A stretch of 64,000 bases of DNA, taken from contig CM060175.1 of NCBI GenBank assembly GCA_030549775.1, positions 47,551,915-47,615,914 on the forward strand. The letters run 5' to 3'. This DNA comes from Tamarix chinensis. Its lineage: Eukaryota > Streptophyta > Magnoliopsida > Caryophyllales > Tamaricaceae. Of the stretch, positions 10,987 through 23,200 are shown one piece after another. Position numbers and translations under genes: made by a program. The first letter of the stretch is position 1. Each line of letters begins with the position of its first letter. The notes below the pieces were generated by a model. The model was not told where the DNA came from, made no database searches, and saw only the letters and a program-made list of their open reading frames with translations.

Positions 10987-12300
10987 ATATATATATATAT
11001 ATATATATATACATATGACTATTTTTCATCACTATTAAACTAATATTTCACCATTATTGAACTGATTTTTACTGAACTGATTTTTACACTTAGTTTCTCT
11101 TTTACCATTATTTTACTTAAAAGATTATATTTTATAACAAATATACTAATGTTTTACTATTAATGTGTTAATTTTTCACCACGAGTGTACTTATTTTCCA
11201 CTAGAAAATTGATCATTCACTATTATTACCACTCTAATTAAAAATTGACCTTTGACCACTAATATATTGATCTTTTGCCACTAATGTACTAATCTTTTAC
11301 CAAGAATCAATTAATTTTTCACTAAAGAATTGATATTTTACCGTTAATCTATTTAAAAAAAATCTTTCACCACTAATATACTAACATTTAACCACTAATC
11401 TATTAGTCTTTCACTGCTAATGTACTGATTTTTACCAATGAATTGATCTTTCACCATTAATGTATAAAAATTTAACCACAACTAAATATCTATATATATT
11501 TCATCATACATTTAAGTATATTTTACTACTATTAAACTAATCTTTCACCGTCAGTAAACTAATTTTTCACTAGCAAATTGATCTTTCACCATTATTCTAT
11601 TTAAAAATTATCTTTCATTACTAATATACTAACCTTTCACCACTAATGTACTAATTTTTCACTAAAAAATTAATCTTTTATCACTCTACAACTACATATA
11701 TATTTCATCATATATTTAAGTATCTTTCACCACTACTAAACTAACATTTCACCATCATTAAACTAATTTTTTACTATCAAGTTGATCTTTACTATTATTC
11801 TACTTAAAAATAATCTTTCACTATTAATATACTAACCTTTCACCACTAATGTGTTGAATTTTCACAACTAATGTATTAATATTTCTCTACTAATATATTA
11901 ATCTTACACCACTATTGTGTTGATTTTTCACCAACAAGGTGATATTTTTTTATTCTTCTACTTAACACCGATCTTTCACTATTAATGTATTAATAATTCA
12001 CTACTAATGTACTAATATTTTACCACTTAAATACTAATCTTTCACAACTAATGTGCTAATTTTCCACCAATAGGTTGATATTTTCCTATTTCACCACTAA
12101 TAACTAATCTTTCATCCCCAATGTACTAATCTTTCACCACTAATGTGCTAATTTTTTAACTATGAGTTGATATTTCCTTATTTATCTATTTAAAATTAGT
12201 ATTTCACCACTAATATATTGATATTTCATCAACAATATGATTTTTAACTCTTATTCTATTTAAAACTAATCTTTTACCACTAATGTATTAATTTGTTTTA
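10987..12300. repeat. Degenerate ~20-22 bp minisatellite, copy X
   Basis: A (TA)n run (10987-11011) opens about 1.3 kb of loosely repeated units of the type CTAATCTTTCACCACTAATG. Units differ in length and sequence, with inserted lines such as TTCATCATATATTTAAGTAT. There are no spacers of fixed length and no coding signal. It is collinear with 16466-17360. Confidence 0.75.
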
Positions 12301-12889
12301 TAAGTTTTGGATAATATTTAAGGTATGAGGGTAGTTTGATAATTTTATTTTCAATAAATATTTTTAATAAGAATCATTATTCAATTTATCTAATATTAAT
12401 ATGGTATTTGTGATATTATTTTTATGTACAGAATTTTATTTATGGTGCCTAAACATTTTTAGTTGGTTACCGCTAAATTTTGTTTTTGATGGAAATCAAG
12501 TAACCTTTATATCCTACTAAAATTTTTGAATATCTTATGTTAGCGTATTAAGGTTTTGACATGTGATTTTTGTAGAGATTGTGTCAAAAATAATCCCATG
12601 ATTATTAATGTTTTATTGGAAAATGGGAAAAGAATTTATGTTATCTTGTGTAAGATGTTATGTGTGTAAAAGGGTAATTGAGAAAGGGTACAAGGTTGGG
12701 AACCAATGATGTATGTTATGTGTATATAAAATGTTAGGTTAAGTAAGTATGGACACTTGTAGTAAGAATATTAATACTAAGAGTCTTATGGACAATTTAG
12801 TCATTTAGATATATCATGATATGTAACCCTAACCAGGATGTCTAATATGTTATAAGTATTGCTAGGAATGGGGCTAGGAATTTGGTGTA

Positions 12890-13570
12890 TCATAAACACA
12901 TGAATTAATATGAATATCAATATTTTATGGTCTGAGGTTATTTCAGTAATTTTTAATTTATGATTGTGATCATTTCAATAAATGCGCAGGTTAAGTGTTA
13001 TGTGAGGTTGAGAATGAGAATAGGGGTTTATGGCATCAAAAATACTTGTTCCATCATAAATATTAATATTATATAGCCTAGGGGTGTTTTGGTAAGTTTT
13101 AATGTACAATGGGGGTTATCATAATAAATATGCATGATAAGTAATAATTAGCGGTAAGTATGAAAATAGGGATTTGTGGTATTAGTAACACATGTTTGGA
13201 TATGGATATTAATATTATATAACCTACAGAAATTTTGTTAATTTTGAATGTTCTATGGTGGTTATCCTAATAAATATGCATGATAGGTAATAATTTATGC
13301 TAAGTGTGAGAATAGTGGTTTGTTATATTAGTAACTCATGTTTGAGCATGATATTACATGATCTAGGGGTATTTTGGTAATTTTACATGTACTATAATAA
13401 TTAGTATAATAAACATACATGGCAAGTATTAATTGGTGTTGATTATGAGAATAGGAGTTCAATGTCTTAGTATTATATATTTTAGCATGGTTATCAATAT
13501 TACATGATATAGAGGCATTTTAGTAATTTTGCATGTACTAGGGTGATTATTCTAAGTCAAAGCCAAAGGA
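12890..13570 (+). repeat. ~140-bp tandem array, five units
   Basis: Each unit contains a version of AGGGGTATTTTGGTAATTTT followed by GGTTATCCTAATAAATATGC and ends with an ATGAATATTAATATTA-like phrase. Units start near 12930, 13078, 13216, 13356 and 13495. The equivalent array in the duplicate copy is 19690-20370. Confidence 0.7.
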
Positions 13571-14369
13571 AGCTATGACCGTAGGTGAGTAGAGTAAGGG
13601 TGGGTTGCTAAGAGTGGATATGGAGGTTAATGATAACATTATTAGGTAGGTGTGCACATTGGCGAGGTCCTTGGAGTGCTAAGAGATGAGAGATTACAAA
13701 AAAGGTAGAATTAGGATTTTGGTTTATCAAAGCACGAAACCCTAAGGGTAAGTTATTATAACATATAAGAAAAAGGGGGATTTGGGCTCTAACCTTGGAT
13801 TATGATGTGCTATTTGGGGATTGTATACCAAATTAAATAACCATGTGGGATAAGTGGGAGTATTTATAACCACAACAAGGAATTAGGGTTTTGAGAGGGG
13901 TCCAATTTGAGAGGTTATTATCATATGTGCAAAATAGGGGAGTTAGAATAAAAAAAAATTAAAGGATGGATAATCATAGTAATATATGCCTTGTTATGGA
14001 ATATTAGGGCTAAATAAGTAGTAAAGAAGGGGCTAAACCAACTTAGAAAAACTAGGATTTTGAGGAGTAACCTTAGAGGCTAATTGTTATCATATGTGAG
14101 AAAAAGGGATAAAAGGCTATGCCCTATGATAAGAGGGGTTTCTAATGACAGGTTTGGTTTTTTTGGATAAATTGGGGACTCAAAGGAACATTAAGGGTAA
14201 GGATGTAACTAGGATCATAAGATTAGGGTTTCCAAGGGAATAGGGTTGTTTCATGATGGTAGTAAGGCAGGAGCCATGCATTAGTTGAGCATGATTGTGT
14301 GTAGTATCTAGAATAAATAAAACGTGAATAAGACACTAATCACTTAAATTAGAGGATCACTTAAGTCGA

Positions 14370-14790
14370 GACCGGTTTTACTTTATTTACTAGTCCATCA
14401 GTGAGAATAGTGGCTAGAAGAGTAGTGACCTAGGGTTATACTTTATTTACTATTCCACTAGTGAAAATAGTGGGGTCTAGAACTCAAGTAGTAAAACCCT
14501 TAGACGATAATAACTTTGGGAAGCTACTAATTATTTACAATGGAATACCATATGGGTCAGGACTGGATGTACCTTATTTACTAGTTCACCGATGAGAATA
14601 ATGGCTAGAAGCGTGCTACCTTGGGTTTGTACTTATTTACCAGTCCATGGGTGAGAATAATGGCTAGGAGTGTGTTGCTTTGAGTTTTTACTATATTTAC
14701 AGGTCCACTGGTATGAGTAGTGGCTAGGAGCGTACTATCTTGGGCTTGTACTTTATTTACATATCCACTAGTGAGAATAGTGGCTAAAAG
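14370..14790 (+). repeat. CCAC...GTGG tandem array (family L)
   Basis: Units of about 60-67 bp read roughly ACTTTATTTACCAGTCCAC, then GGTGAGAATAGTGG, then CTAGGAGTGTGCTACC. Each has the short inverted pair CCAC/GTGG. Comparable arrays occur in the other L copies at 21174-21735, 41418-42002 and (reversed) 59562-59830. Confidence 0.7.
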
Positions 14791-14800
14791 CCTTAAACAA

Positions 14801-15800
14801 GAAAAAAAGAATAAGGCGCACATGGGCATGCATGAGGTTGTGTGTGGCAAAATTCAAGTGGATGACGATGCAGCAAAGGCACGAGCAAGTGGAGCAAAAT
14901 TCAACGAGATGAGATAGGAAATGATGATTGAGATGAGAGTTGTGTGTTGGATAGGTTAAGAATTACACACACAAGATAGGAGAAGGAGAAGATGAAATCA
15001 ATGCGGAAGAAGGAAGAAAAAGGAAAAAGGAGAAAGAAAGAAAAAGAAAAAAAAGGCTTAAATTAGTATTTATATTAAATTTTTATTAGCTAATATAGGT
15101 AAGATTAAAGACTTAAATCAATCATAATTAAAGTTAGGTTAAGAAAATATAAATTACCCAAGTCAAATATTATGATTAGGTTAAGATTTTGGGATTAATG
15201 AATTAAGGTAGGGTAAAAATAAATTTTTTAAGGTTATAATTGGACTAAAGTATTAATTATATAGGATTAGTGCTCACAAAAATATAGAGGTATTACATAT
15301 ATATTTTAAGGAATCTAACGCAACAAGAATAAGGGAAAACAATGGAGAAATGAAGCCGATAAAGGTGTTAAAAATTGTCACGATGATAAACTTTACACAA
15401 TTAACTATAGGGGTAAAAATGGGGGAAAACTGTGATTTGAGTGGAGTTGAAATGGAATTGAGCACATGATTTTCTGGGCATAAAGGGTTTTATACCAATT
15501 TATAAAAGAAATTGTGATTAAATTGTTACACATTTGAATGAAATCACATGATAATAGAGTATAAAAAGAGGTTGAGTGTGTAAGAGCTTTATAATAAAAA
15601 TTATGACTAATGTACTTTTAACCAAGATTGGGATTGAAAGAAGGTAATCAAGATACCAATTTGATTAGCATATAGTGCGAGATTGGTTGGGATTAAAAGA
15701 GATAGCTAGACATTTAGTTACAATTAGTTTCATGAATTAAATAGTAAAAAATGCACATAATATGTATTTTTTGGACGAAAGAAAATAGCAAGCAAACTCT
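14801..15800 (-). repeat. Repeat family C, copy 1 (truncated)
   Basis: Shares long blocks with 44130-45420: ATGAGGTTGTGTGTGGCA, AGATAGGAGAAGGAG, GTAAGATTAAAGA and GATTTTCTGGGCATAAA. The match ends at CAAACTCTAAAATTTA (about 15800), where copy 1 switches abruptly to an L-type fragment. Relative to copy 2 it lacks about 300 bases near its start. No convincing coding region: the minus-strand ORF at 15465-15274 has a counterpart in copy 2, but it is short and hydrophobic. Confidence 0.6.
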
Positions 15801-15942
15801 AAAATTTACGGTGGATAGGGAGCTACAGAAAGGATTATAAGAGCAAAAGTACTTTGACTATAAGGTTCGAGATGGATAAGGAGAAGGTGAGTACTAGAAG
15901 GTTGGGTGTTTTCGGTGGCTAAAAGAAAGGTGAACAAAAGGG

Positions 15943-15973
<31 letters not shown>

Positions 15974-16465
15974 CACTTAGGATCAATCAATATGAATCAT
16001 AGTATTGTCAGGAATAAATGAAAAATCCTAATTCTCACCATTTGAATTTGAGTTAAATGGATAGATTTTGCCCAAGATATGCTAACTTATCCTCCGTAGA
16101 TCAAATGGTGATTTTGGGGAGATACAGGCTAATTGGTTTAAAAATATAATTCATAAGAAGGGCAATGAAAGGCTTGGCCTAGGTTGACAAACCAATCGGT
16201 TGGTTTGGCCTACCAATCAATTATTCTATAAACTAGTTGATTAATTTAGTGTAGTAAAAACTATTTTGCTGAAATAATGAACCGGTACATCTGTTTATAG
16301 AACCAATCCATTGGTTCACTTGAAAATCTTAATAAATTTAACTTTCCAACTTTATTTCGAATCCAACTTTACCTCGAACCAAATCATAATACCAAATAAA
16401 AATCAAACACCAAAATTTACATAACCTCTCATTCAACACTTTTGAAAAAGATGGAGTATTACTAT
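15801..16465 (-). mobile_element. Family L fragment, duplicate of 10110-10986
   Basis: Collinear with the 5' end of the L1 element: shared blocks include GAAAGGTGAACAAAAGGGGT, TTCATAAGA, TTCAACACTT and the terminal AGTATTAC. A (GT)n(AT)n run at 15943-15973 replaces the ATTAGGGATATTTATAG of the duplicate. It is cut at 15800 where repeat C begins. Confidence 0.65.
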
Positions 16466-17360
16466 ATATATATTTGAGTATATTTAATCACTATTAAACT
16501 AATACTTCACCATTACTAAACTAATTTTTACACCGAGTTTCTCTTTTACTATTATTCTACTAAAAAAGTGATCTTTTATAATAAATATACTAATATTTTA
16601 CTACTAAAATGTTATTTTTTCACCACTAGTGTACATATTTTCCACTTACAAATTGATTATTCATTATTATTATTGTTCTAATTAAAAGATAACCTTCGAC
16701 CACTATTATGTTGATCTTTCACCAGTAATGTACTAATCTTTTACCGCTAGTGAACTGATTATTCACTAGTAAGTTAATATTTCACCATTAATCTATTTAA
16801 AAATAATCTTTCACCACTAATATGCTAACATTTCACTACTAATATATTAACCATTCACTACTTATGTACTGATTTTTACTAATGAATTGATATTTTGCCA
16901 TTCCTGTATTGAACTTTAACTATAACTACATATCTATATATATTTCATCATACATTTAAGTATATTTCACCACTATTAAACTAATCTTTCACCATCAATA
17001 AACTGATTTTTCACCTGTACATTGATCTATCACCATTTTTCTATTTAAAAATTATCTTTTATTACTAATATACTAACCTTTCACCACTAATGTATTAATT
17101 TTTCACTATCAAATTAATCATTTATCACACCACAACTACATATATATTTCATCATATATTTAAGTATCATTCACCATTGCTAAACTAATCTTTCACCATC
17201 ATAGAAATGAATTTTTCAAAAACGAGTTGATATTTCCTTATTTTTCTACCTAAAACTAATATTTTACCACTAGTGTATTGATATTTTATCAATGATATGA
17301 TTTTTCACTCTTGTTCTATTTAAAAATAACCTTTTACCACTATTGTATTGAATTTTTCCA
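16466..17360. repeat. Degenerate ~20-22 bp minisatellite, copy Y
   Basis: Collinear with 10987-12300, including rare landmarks such as the GAGTTTCTCTTTTAC-type phrase and TTCATCATACATTTAAGTAT. It is about 400 bases shorter, so units were lost or gained after duplication. Non-coding. Confidence 0.7.
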
Positions 17361-17699
17361 TTTTGTTATAAAAATATATATTAACATGGATATCTTTAAC
17401 ACCTCAAATATTTTTTTACCTAAAATTTGGATGCTTAAATTTTTAACTAGGAATATTGAATCTTTAAATTATTGATTTAATTATCTTTTTGAATCTTTAA
17501 CATAGGAAAATAGATAAAATATTTAATAAATAAATATAAGTATTTTAATCATTTTATCTTACTCTCTTTATTTAAATAAACCCTAAACCCATAATATTAC
17601 CAAAATTACTTTCTTAAATTAATTCCCTATTTTTTTTGATAAATTAATATAATTATTTCCCAATAACCGAATTTTAATCTAATTTCTAATTATAACCCT

Positions 17700-19080
17700 A
17701 AATATATTTTTATTTTCTTTTTCTTCTTTTCCTTTCCCTTTTTTTCCTTTTCCTTCATTTTCTTTCTTTTCTCTATTTTCCCTTTTCTTTCTTTTCTTTC
17801 CTTCCTCCTTCTTCCCTCAGGCTAGCCCAGGTCTTCTCCCCCTTCTTTCTTTTCTTTTTCCTTTGGGTTAACCCAACCTCTCTCCTCCTTCTTCTCTTAT
17901 TCTCTCCTGCACAACTGGCTTACTTTCCTCTCCTTCCTTCTTTTCCCGCGTGACCCAACCTTCCCTCTCCTTTCTTCTTTCTTCCAATGGCCTAGCCTTC
18001 CCCCTCTCCTTCTTTTCCCATCTATGCTTGGCCAAATACACCTTAAACTACCTACCCTCACGCATGCCTCCTACTTCTCCTACGTGCAGCCTGCACCTCT
18101 ACACACCTACGATGCTTCCCCCTTATAGGCTAGACAACCTGCACCACCACCCTCCTATCATCTCTTTCTATTCCTTTTCTGCCCTTATAGTCCCTTGATC
18201 TTCCTCCCTTTTTTGGCCCTTTCCTTTCATTTTTTCCCTTCCATTCCTGCCCTACCTGCCACTCCCTACACCTATATGTCGTTGCATGCTAGGCATTCCC
18301 CCCTCTCCTACTCCACTTCTTCTTTTATTCTCATCTTCCTCTCTTCTCCCTTGTGGTATGATCTCTCCCTAAACCTTCCATTCTCCATTATTTCTTCTTC
18401 TCCCTACCACTATTTTCCCCCCCTTTACCTCATCTACAGCCACCTCTGATGCTACCACCATCAACCCAACCTCTATCGTTGGCCACCACCCTTTCTCCTT
18501 CCTTCCCTCATTCTTCCTCCTCCTCTACTACCCTTTCTCTCATTCTTTCTCCCCTATGGTAGTTCCTGTTGATTCTCTCCTACCACCATCCATACTCCCT
18601 ACAACAACCCCCTCCTCTATTGGAGCCACTGCTAGATCCTCCACGTCGTAGCTCCCTGTACGATCCCAAGTAGATAGCTTCCCTTATAACCCTACCACCT
18701 CTCCTTCTCTCCCCTTTAATACCCCACCATACAACCACCTTTGATCACCTATCTCCCCTCCCTTTCCTCCACACCCACAACTACTCGTAGTTGTATATCG
18801 CCAGCCACAATCCCTACCCACCACCTACACCATCACCTATAGCCACCCAACACCACTTGAACCTCTCTTCTCTCCTTCCTCTTCTTCTCATTTTCTTCCT
18901 TTCTTTTCCCTTATCTACATCACTCTCCCTTCAACTTATTCCACTGCCTTTTCCATCTACACCACACCCCCAACTAGCAACCATCTCCTTCCTCACCTCT
19001 TACACCCAACAACTAAAACCAACATCTTCCACCATCAACCACAACCCTTAAATGAGCCACCTTTTCCCCTTTCCATTTCA
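17700..19080 (+). other. C+T-rich block of family L
   Basis: Nearly pure pyrimidine-biased sequence on the plus strand. It gives Pro/Ser/Leu-rich open frames (17950-18198, 18195-18449, 18791-19051) that I judge to be composition artefacts, because the equivalent blocks at 23500-24310 and 37790-39115 do not share a conserved frame. It may be a 5' leader or promoter part of the element. Confidence 0.6.
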
Positions 19081-19689
19081 TTCATTTTTGCATGGCTCAT
19101 GTTTCACATGCAGCATGAGTTATGCAGTGTAATTTTTATATTTTTTGGATAATATTTAAGGTGTAAGGGTAGTTTGATAATTTTATACTTAAAAAATATT
19201 TTTATTAAGAATCATTATTTGATTTATCTAACATTAATATGGTATTTCTGATATTATTTTTATCTATTATTGGTAAAGTTTATTTTTGCAGGAAATCAGG
19301 TAACCATTATACCCCACTAAAATGTCTGGATATCATATGTTAGCACATTAGGATTTTGACATGTAATTTGTGTAGATATTATGTTTTACAAATAATCCCA
19401 TGATTGTTAATATTATCTTGGAAAATGGAAAAAGAATACATGTCATCTTGTGTAAAATACTACGTGTGTAAAACGATGATTGAGAAGGGGTCTAAAGTTG
19501 GGAAGTGATGATGTATATTATGTGTATATAAATATTAGGTTAAGTATGTATGGACATTTGTAGTAAGAATATTACTACTATAAGCCCTAGGGAAAATTTG
19601 GTTATTTAGACACATCATGGTATGTAATCCTAACCAGGATATCTAATGTGTTATAAGTATTGCTAGGAATGGGGCCAAGAGTTTGGCAT

Positions 19690-20370
19690 ATCATAAACAC
19701 ATGAATTAGCATGAATATCAATATTTTATAGTCTAAGGTTATTTTGGTAATTTTTAATGTATGATGGTGATCATTCTAATAAATATGTAGGCTAAGTGTT
19801 ATGTGAGGTTGAGAATGTGAGTAGAAGTTTATGGCATCAAAAATACATTTTCCATCATGAATATTAATATTATATGGCCTAGGGGCATTTTGGTTAGTTT
19901 TAATGTATAATAGAAGTTATCCTAATAAATATGCATGATAATTAATAACTGGTACCAAGTATGAAAATAGGGGTTTGTGGTATTAGTAACACATGTTTCG
20001 ACATGAATATTAATATTATATGACCTAAGGGCATTTTGGTAATTTTAAATATGTAATAGTGGTTATCCTAATACACATGCATGATAGGTAATAATTTATG
20101 ATAGGTATGTGAATATGGGTTTGTTGTATTAGTAACTCATGTCCGAGCAGGAATATCAATATTACATTGTTTAGGGCTATTTTCAATAATTTTGCATGTA
20201 TTATGGTGATTAGTATAATAAACATGCATGGTAAGTATTAATTTGTGTTCAATATGAGAATAGGGGTTTATTGTCTTAGTATCATATATTTTATCATGGT
20301 TATTAATATTACATGGAATAGGGACATATTGGTAATTATGCATGTATTAGAGTGATTATTCTAATAAACA
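19690..20370 (+). repeat. ~140-bp tandem array of family L
   Basis: Five units with GGGCATTTTGGTAATTTT and CCTAATAAATATGCATGATA phrases, in register with 12890-13570. Confidence 0.7.
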
Positions 20371-21173
20371 TGTATAGGATAAGTCAAACCCAAAGGAAGA
20401 TATGACCATAGGTGAATAGAGTAGGGGTTGTTTGCTAAGATTGTATATGGGGGTTAATGATGACTTTATTAGGTAGCTTTGTACATTTGGGGGAATCCTT
20501 GGAGTGTTAGGGGATAAGAGGTTACCAAAAAGGTAAAATTAGGGTTTTAGTATGTTAAAGCATGAAATCATATAGATAGATTATTATCACATGCAAAAAT
20601 ATGGGAGTTTTGAGCTCTAACCCTGGATTATGATATTAATCACATTATTTGGGAATTGTGTACCAAATTAAGTAGCCATGTGGGATAAGTGGGAGGAGTT
20701 ATAATCACGATGACGAGTTAGGGTTTCAATAGGGGTCAATTTTTGGAGGTTATTATATACAAAAATTTAGAGAATGGATAATCATAGTAATATATGAATG
20801 GTTAAGGAAAATTAGGGCCAAACAAGTAGTAGAGAAGGGGCTAGACCAACTAGGAAAAACTAGGGTTTTCAAGAGTAATCCTAGAAGCTAATTGTTATCA
20901 TATGTGAGAAACGGGGGTAATAGGCTATAACTCATGATAAGAGGGGTTTCTAATAACAGGTTTGGGTTTGTTGGGTAAATTAGGGACTCAAAGGAACATT
21001 AGGGGTAAGGATGTACCTAAGATCATGAAATTAGGGTTTCCATGGGAATAAGGTTGTCTTGGGGTGCTAATAGGGCAGGAGTCATGCATGAGTTATTGTA
21101 TCTGGAATAAATAAAACAAAAATAAGACACTAATCACTTAAAGTGAAAGATCACTTGAGTTAGGACAGGTTGT

Positions 21174-21735
21174 ACTTTATTTACTGGTCCACCAATGAGA
21201 ATAGTGGTTAGGACTATACTGCCTTAGGGTTGTACTTTATTTACCATTCTACTGGTTAGAATAGTGTAGTTTTGAACTCAATTAATAAAAACCTTAGATG
21301 ATAGTAAGTTTTGGGAAGCCACTAATTACTTATAGTGGAGTACTACATGGAGAATAGTGGCTAGGAGTGTGCTATCCTAGGTTTTTACTTTATTTACCGG
21401 TCCATCAATAAGAATAGTGGACAAGAGTGTACTACCCTGGGTTTTTACTATATTTACTAGTCCACTAGTGAGAATAGTAGTCAAGATTGTGCTACCCTAG
21501 GTTTGAACTTTATTTATCGGTCCACTAGAGAGAATAGTGGCCAAGAGGTGATGCCTTGGGTTTTTACTTTATTTATCGGTCCATTGGTGAGAATAGTAGC
21601 TGGAAGCGTGCTACCCTTGGGTTTGTATTTTATGTACTAGTCCACCGGTAAGAATATTTGCCAGAGTGTGTTACCTTAGGTTTGTACTTTGATTTACCAT
21701 TCCACCAGTGAGAATAATGGGGTCCCTAAACTCAC
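21174..21735 (+). repeat. CCAC...GTGG tandem array of family L
   Basis: About nine units of 60-67 bp with the phrase TTTACCGGTCCACYRGTGAG and AATAGTGG. It lies in the 3' half of the element. Confidence 0.7.
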
Positions 21736-22624
21736 GTGGATAAAATTTATAAGTTGGCTAATTATTGCATTAATATGACAAGTTCAGATAATAATGAAAA
21801 GAGGTGATATGATGTTCATATATGAATGCCATTTTTGTTATGGTGTTGTTTAGAAGTTGTGGGTTGATTAAGTGAGGTGTGCCTATTGCTGAGAATGATG
21901 TGATTTTCTAATTATACTACAAAGAGTATCACTTAGATGTTCCATTAGTAAGTTTCAATTATTTCCATGTGAATGAGTATTGGTAGCATAGGACCTTGAT
22001 GCATGTGGTTATATGAATAATTATCATATTTTACTTAATATATGCACAACTTAATGTTCATATGATTGATGTGATGCATCTAATGTATTGATTGTGGGTC
22101 TTGCATATTAGTCTTATATAACGGGTTACTTAGTACCATTATACTAAAAGGTTTATTTCTTGGGCCCTTACATATTCAATGGGCAATGGTCTTTACAAGT
22201 TAGTTCACAAGCTCATTTTAAGGTTATTCAATTGGTTAAGAGTATAGGATTATCTGAGATTCTATTCAGTAATTTAAATGAGGAGTTTTAGGTATTTTTC
22301 CCTTTTTGATATTTTTGTAACCACAATTAGTAGGTATTATTTGGAAGGTGAATTCACCTCCTTAACTATTGCGGTACTCTGATTTATAATTGTATTCTTA
22401 ATTTACTATCTTAGCTTCTACTTGTAGCATTTAAAAATAAAATTTTTTAGTAGTAAATTTTGGAGGTGTTACAATATCTATTTATAAAGAAAAAATTTAT
22501 AAATATTATAGTATATTTTTTAACAAACCAAAAGGTAAAATAAATTAATTATAAGAAAACTATATGAAAAAATATTATAGCACTTGTTGCATAGTATAAA
22601 TTTATCTTTAATGATAGATGATTT

Positions 22625-23200
22625 TTTTTAAACCAATTAATTGCCATTTGATTTGTATTTGCCTCAAAAATTCACCATATCTCATTTAGTTACCAATTAC
22701 ATAAATAATATTTTATAAACTTGCCAAAAACCATCTAATTACTATAAATATTGCTTTAGTAATTAACTTAAAATTTACCCAAAGTTATTTAATTAAAAAT
22801 TTACCAAACTCTATTTAGTTACCGGTTACATAACTAATATTATATAAATTTACATAATGGTTAATCAATTTAATTCAAAATTTGCCAAAATTTAGTTAAT
22901 CCCATTTCACTAATGGTTAAACAATGAATTACTTTAAAAATAGATTCATTTTTTAAAAACCAATTAATTACCATATAATTTGTATTTATATCAAAAATTT
23001 ACTAAAATCAATTTATTTCTTAGTGACATGACTAATATTATTTGAATTTACCAAAAATCATCTAATTACTATAAATATTACTTTAGTATTTAATTTAAAA
23101 TTTACTAAAATTCATTTAATTATTGTATGCTTAATAGCAACTTGAAAAACTAGCAAAAGTGACGTTGTAAGGAATTATCTCTATTGTCAGTATACATAGG
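22625..23200 (+). repeat. AT-rich repeat family R, copy 3
   Basis: Runs from ACCAATTAATTGCCATTTGA to a tail AGCAAAAGTGACGTTGTAAG with ATTATCTCTATTGTCAGTAT. The tail corresponds to the ends of copies 4 and 5, whose hairpin is better preserved. The L element at 23201 abuts it. Confidence 0.65.

Larger units (their letters stand above)
12301..14800 (+). mobile_element. Family L element, partial (5' part and 3' end lost)
   Basis: It aligns throughout with 19140-21700 of the complete element at 17395-22473, beginning at the shared TTTTGGATAATATTTAAGG. The pyrimidine-rich 5' third is missing, so the minisatellite runs straight into it. It contains a five-unit ~140-bp tandem array (12890-13570) and the CCAC...GTGG array (about 14370-14790), then stops at the repeat starting near 14801. 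Non-coding. Confidence 0.65.
17395..22473 (+). mobile_element. Complete family L element with ATATC target duplication
   Basis: A 5.08-kb non-coding insertion. It begins TTTAACACCTC (an altered TGTAACACC) and ends GGAGGTGTTACA. ATATC lies directly on both sides (17390-17394 and 22474-22478), a perfect 5-bp target duplication as made by retroviral-type integrases. In order it contains an AT-rich head, a C+T-rich block (17700-19080) whose open frames are low-complexity Pro/Ser/Leu, a ~140-bp array (19690-20370), a CCAC...GTGG array (21174-21735) and a tail with the palindrome AGGTGAATTCACCT (about 22348). No gag-pol is present. A solo LTR of a giant-LTR element, or a LARD, fits best. Confidence 0.8.

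Noticed and set aside
10987..12300. CRISPR-like array
   Set aside because: Repeats are degenerate, of variable length and without unique spacers, and the context is a plant nuclear genome. It is a minisatellite.
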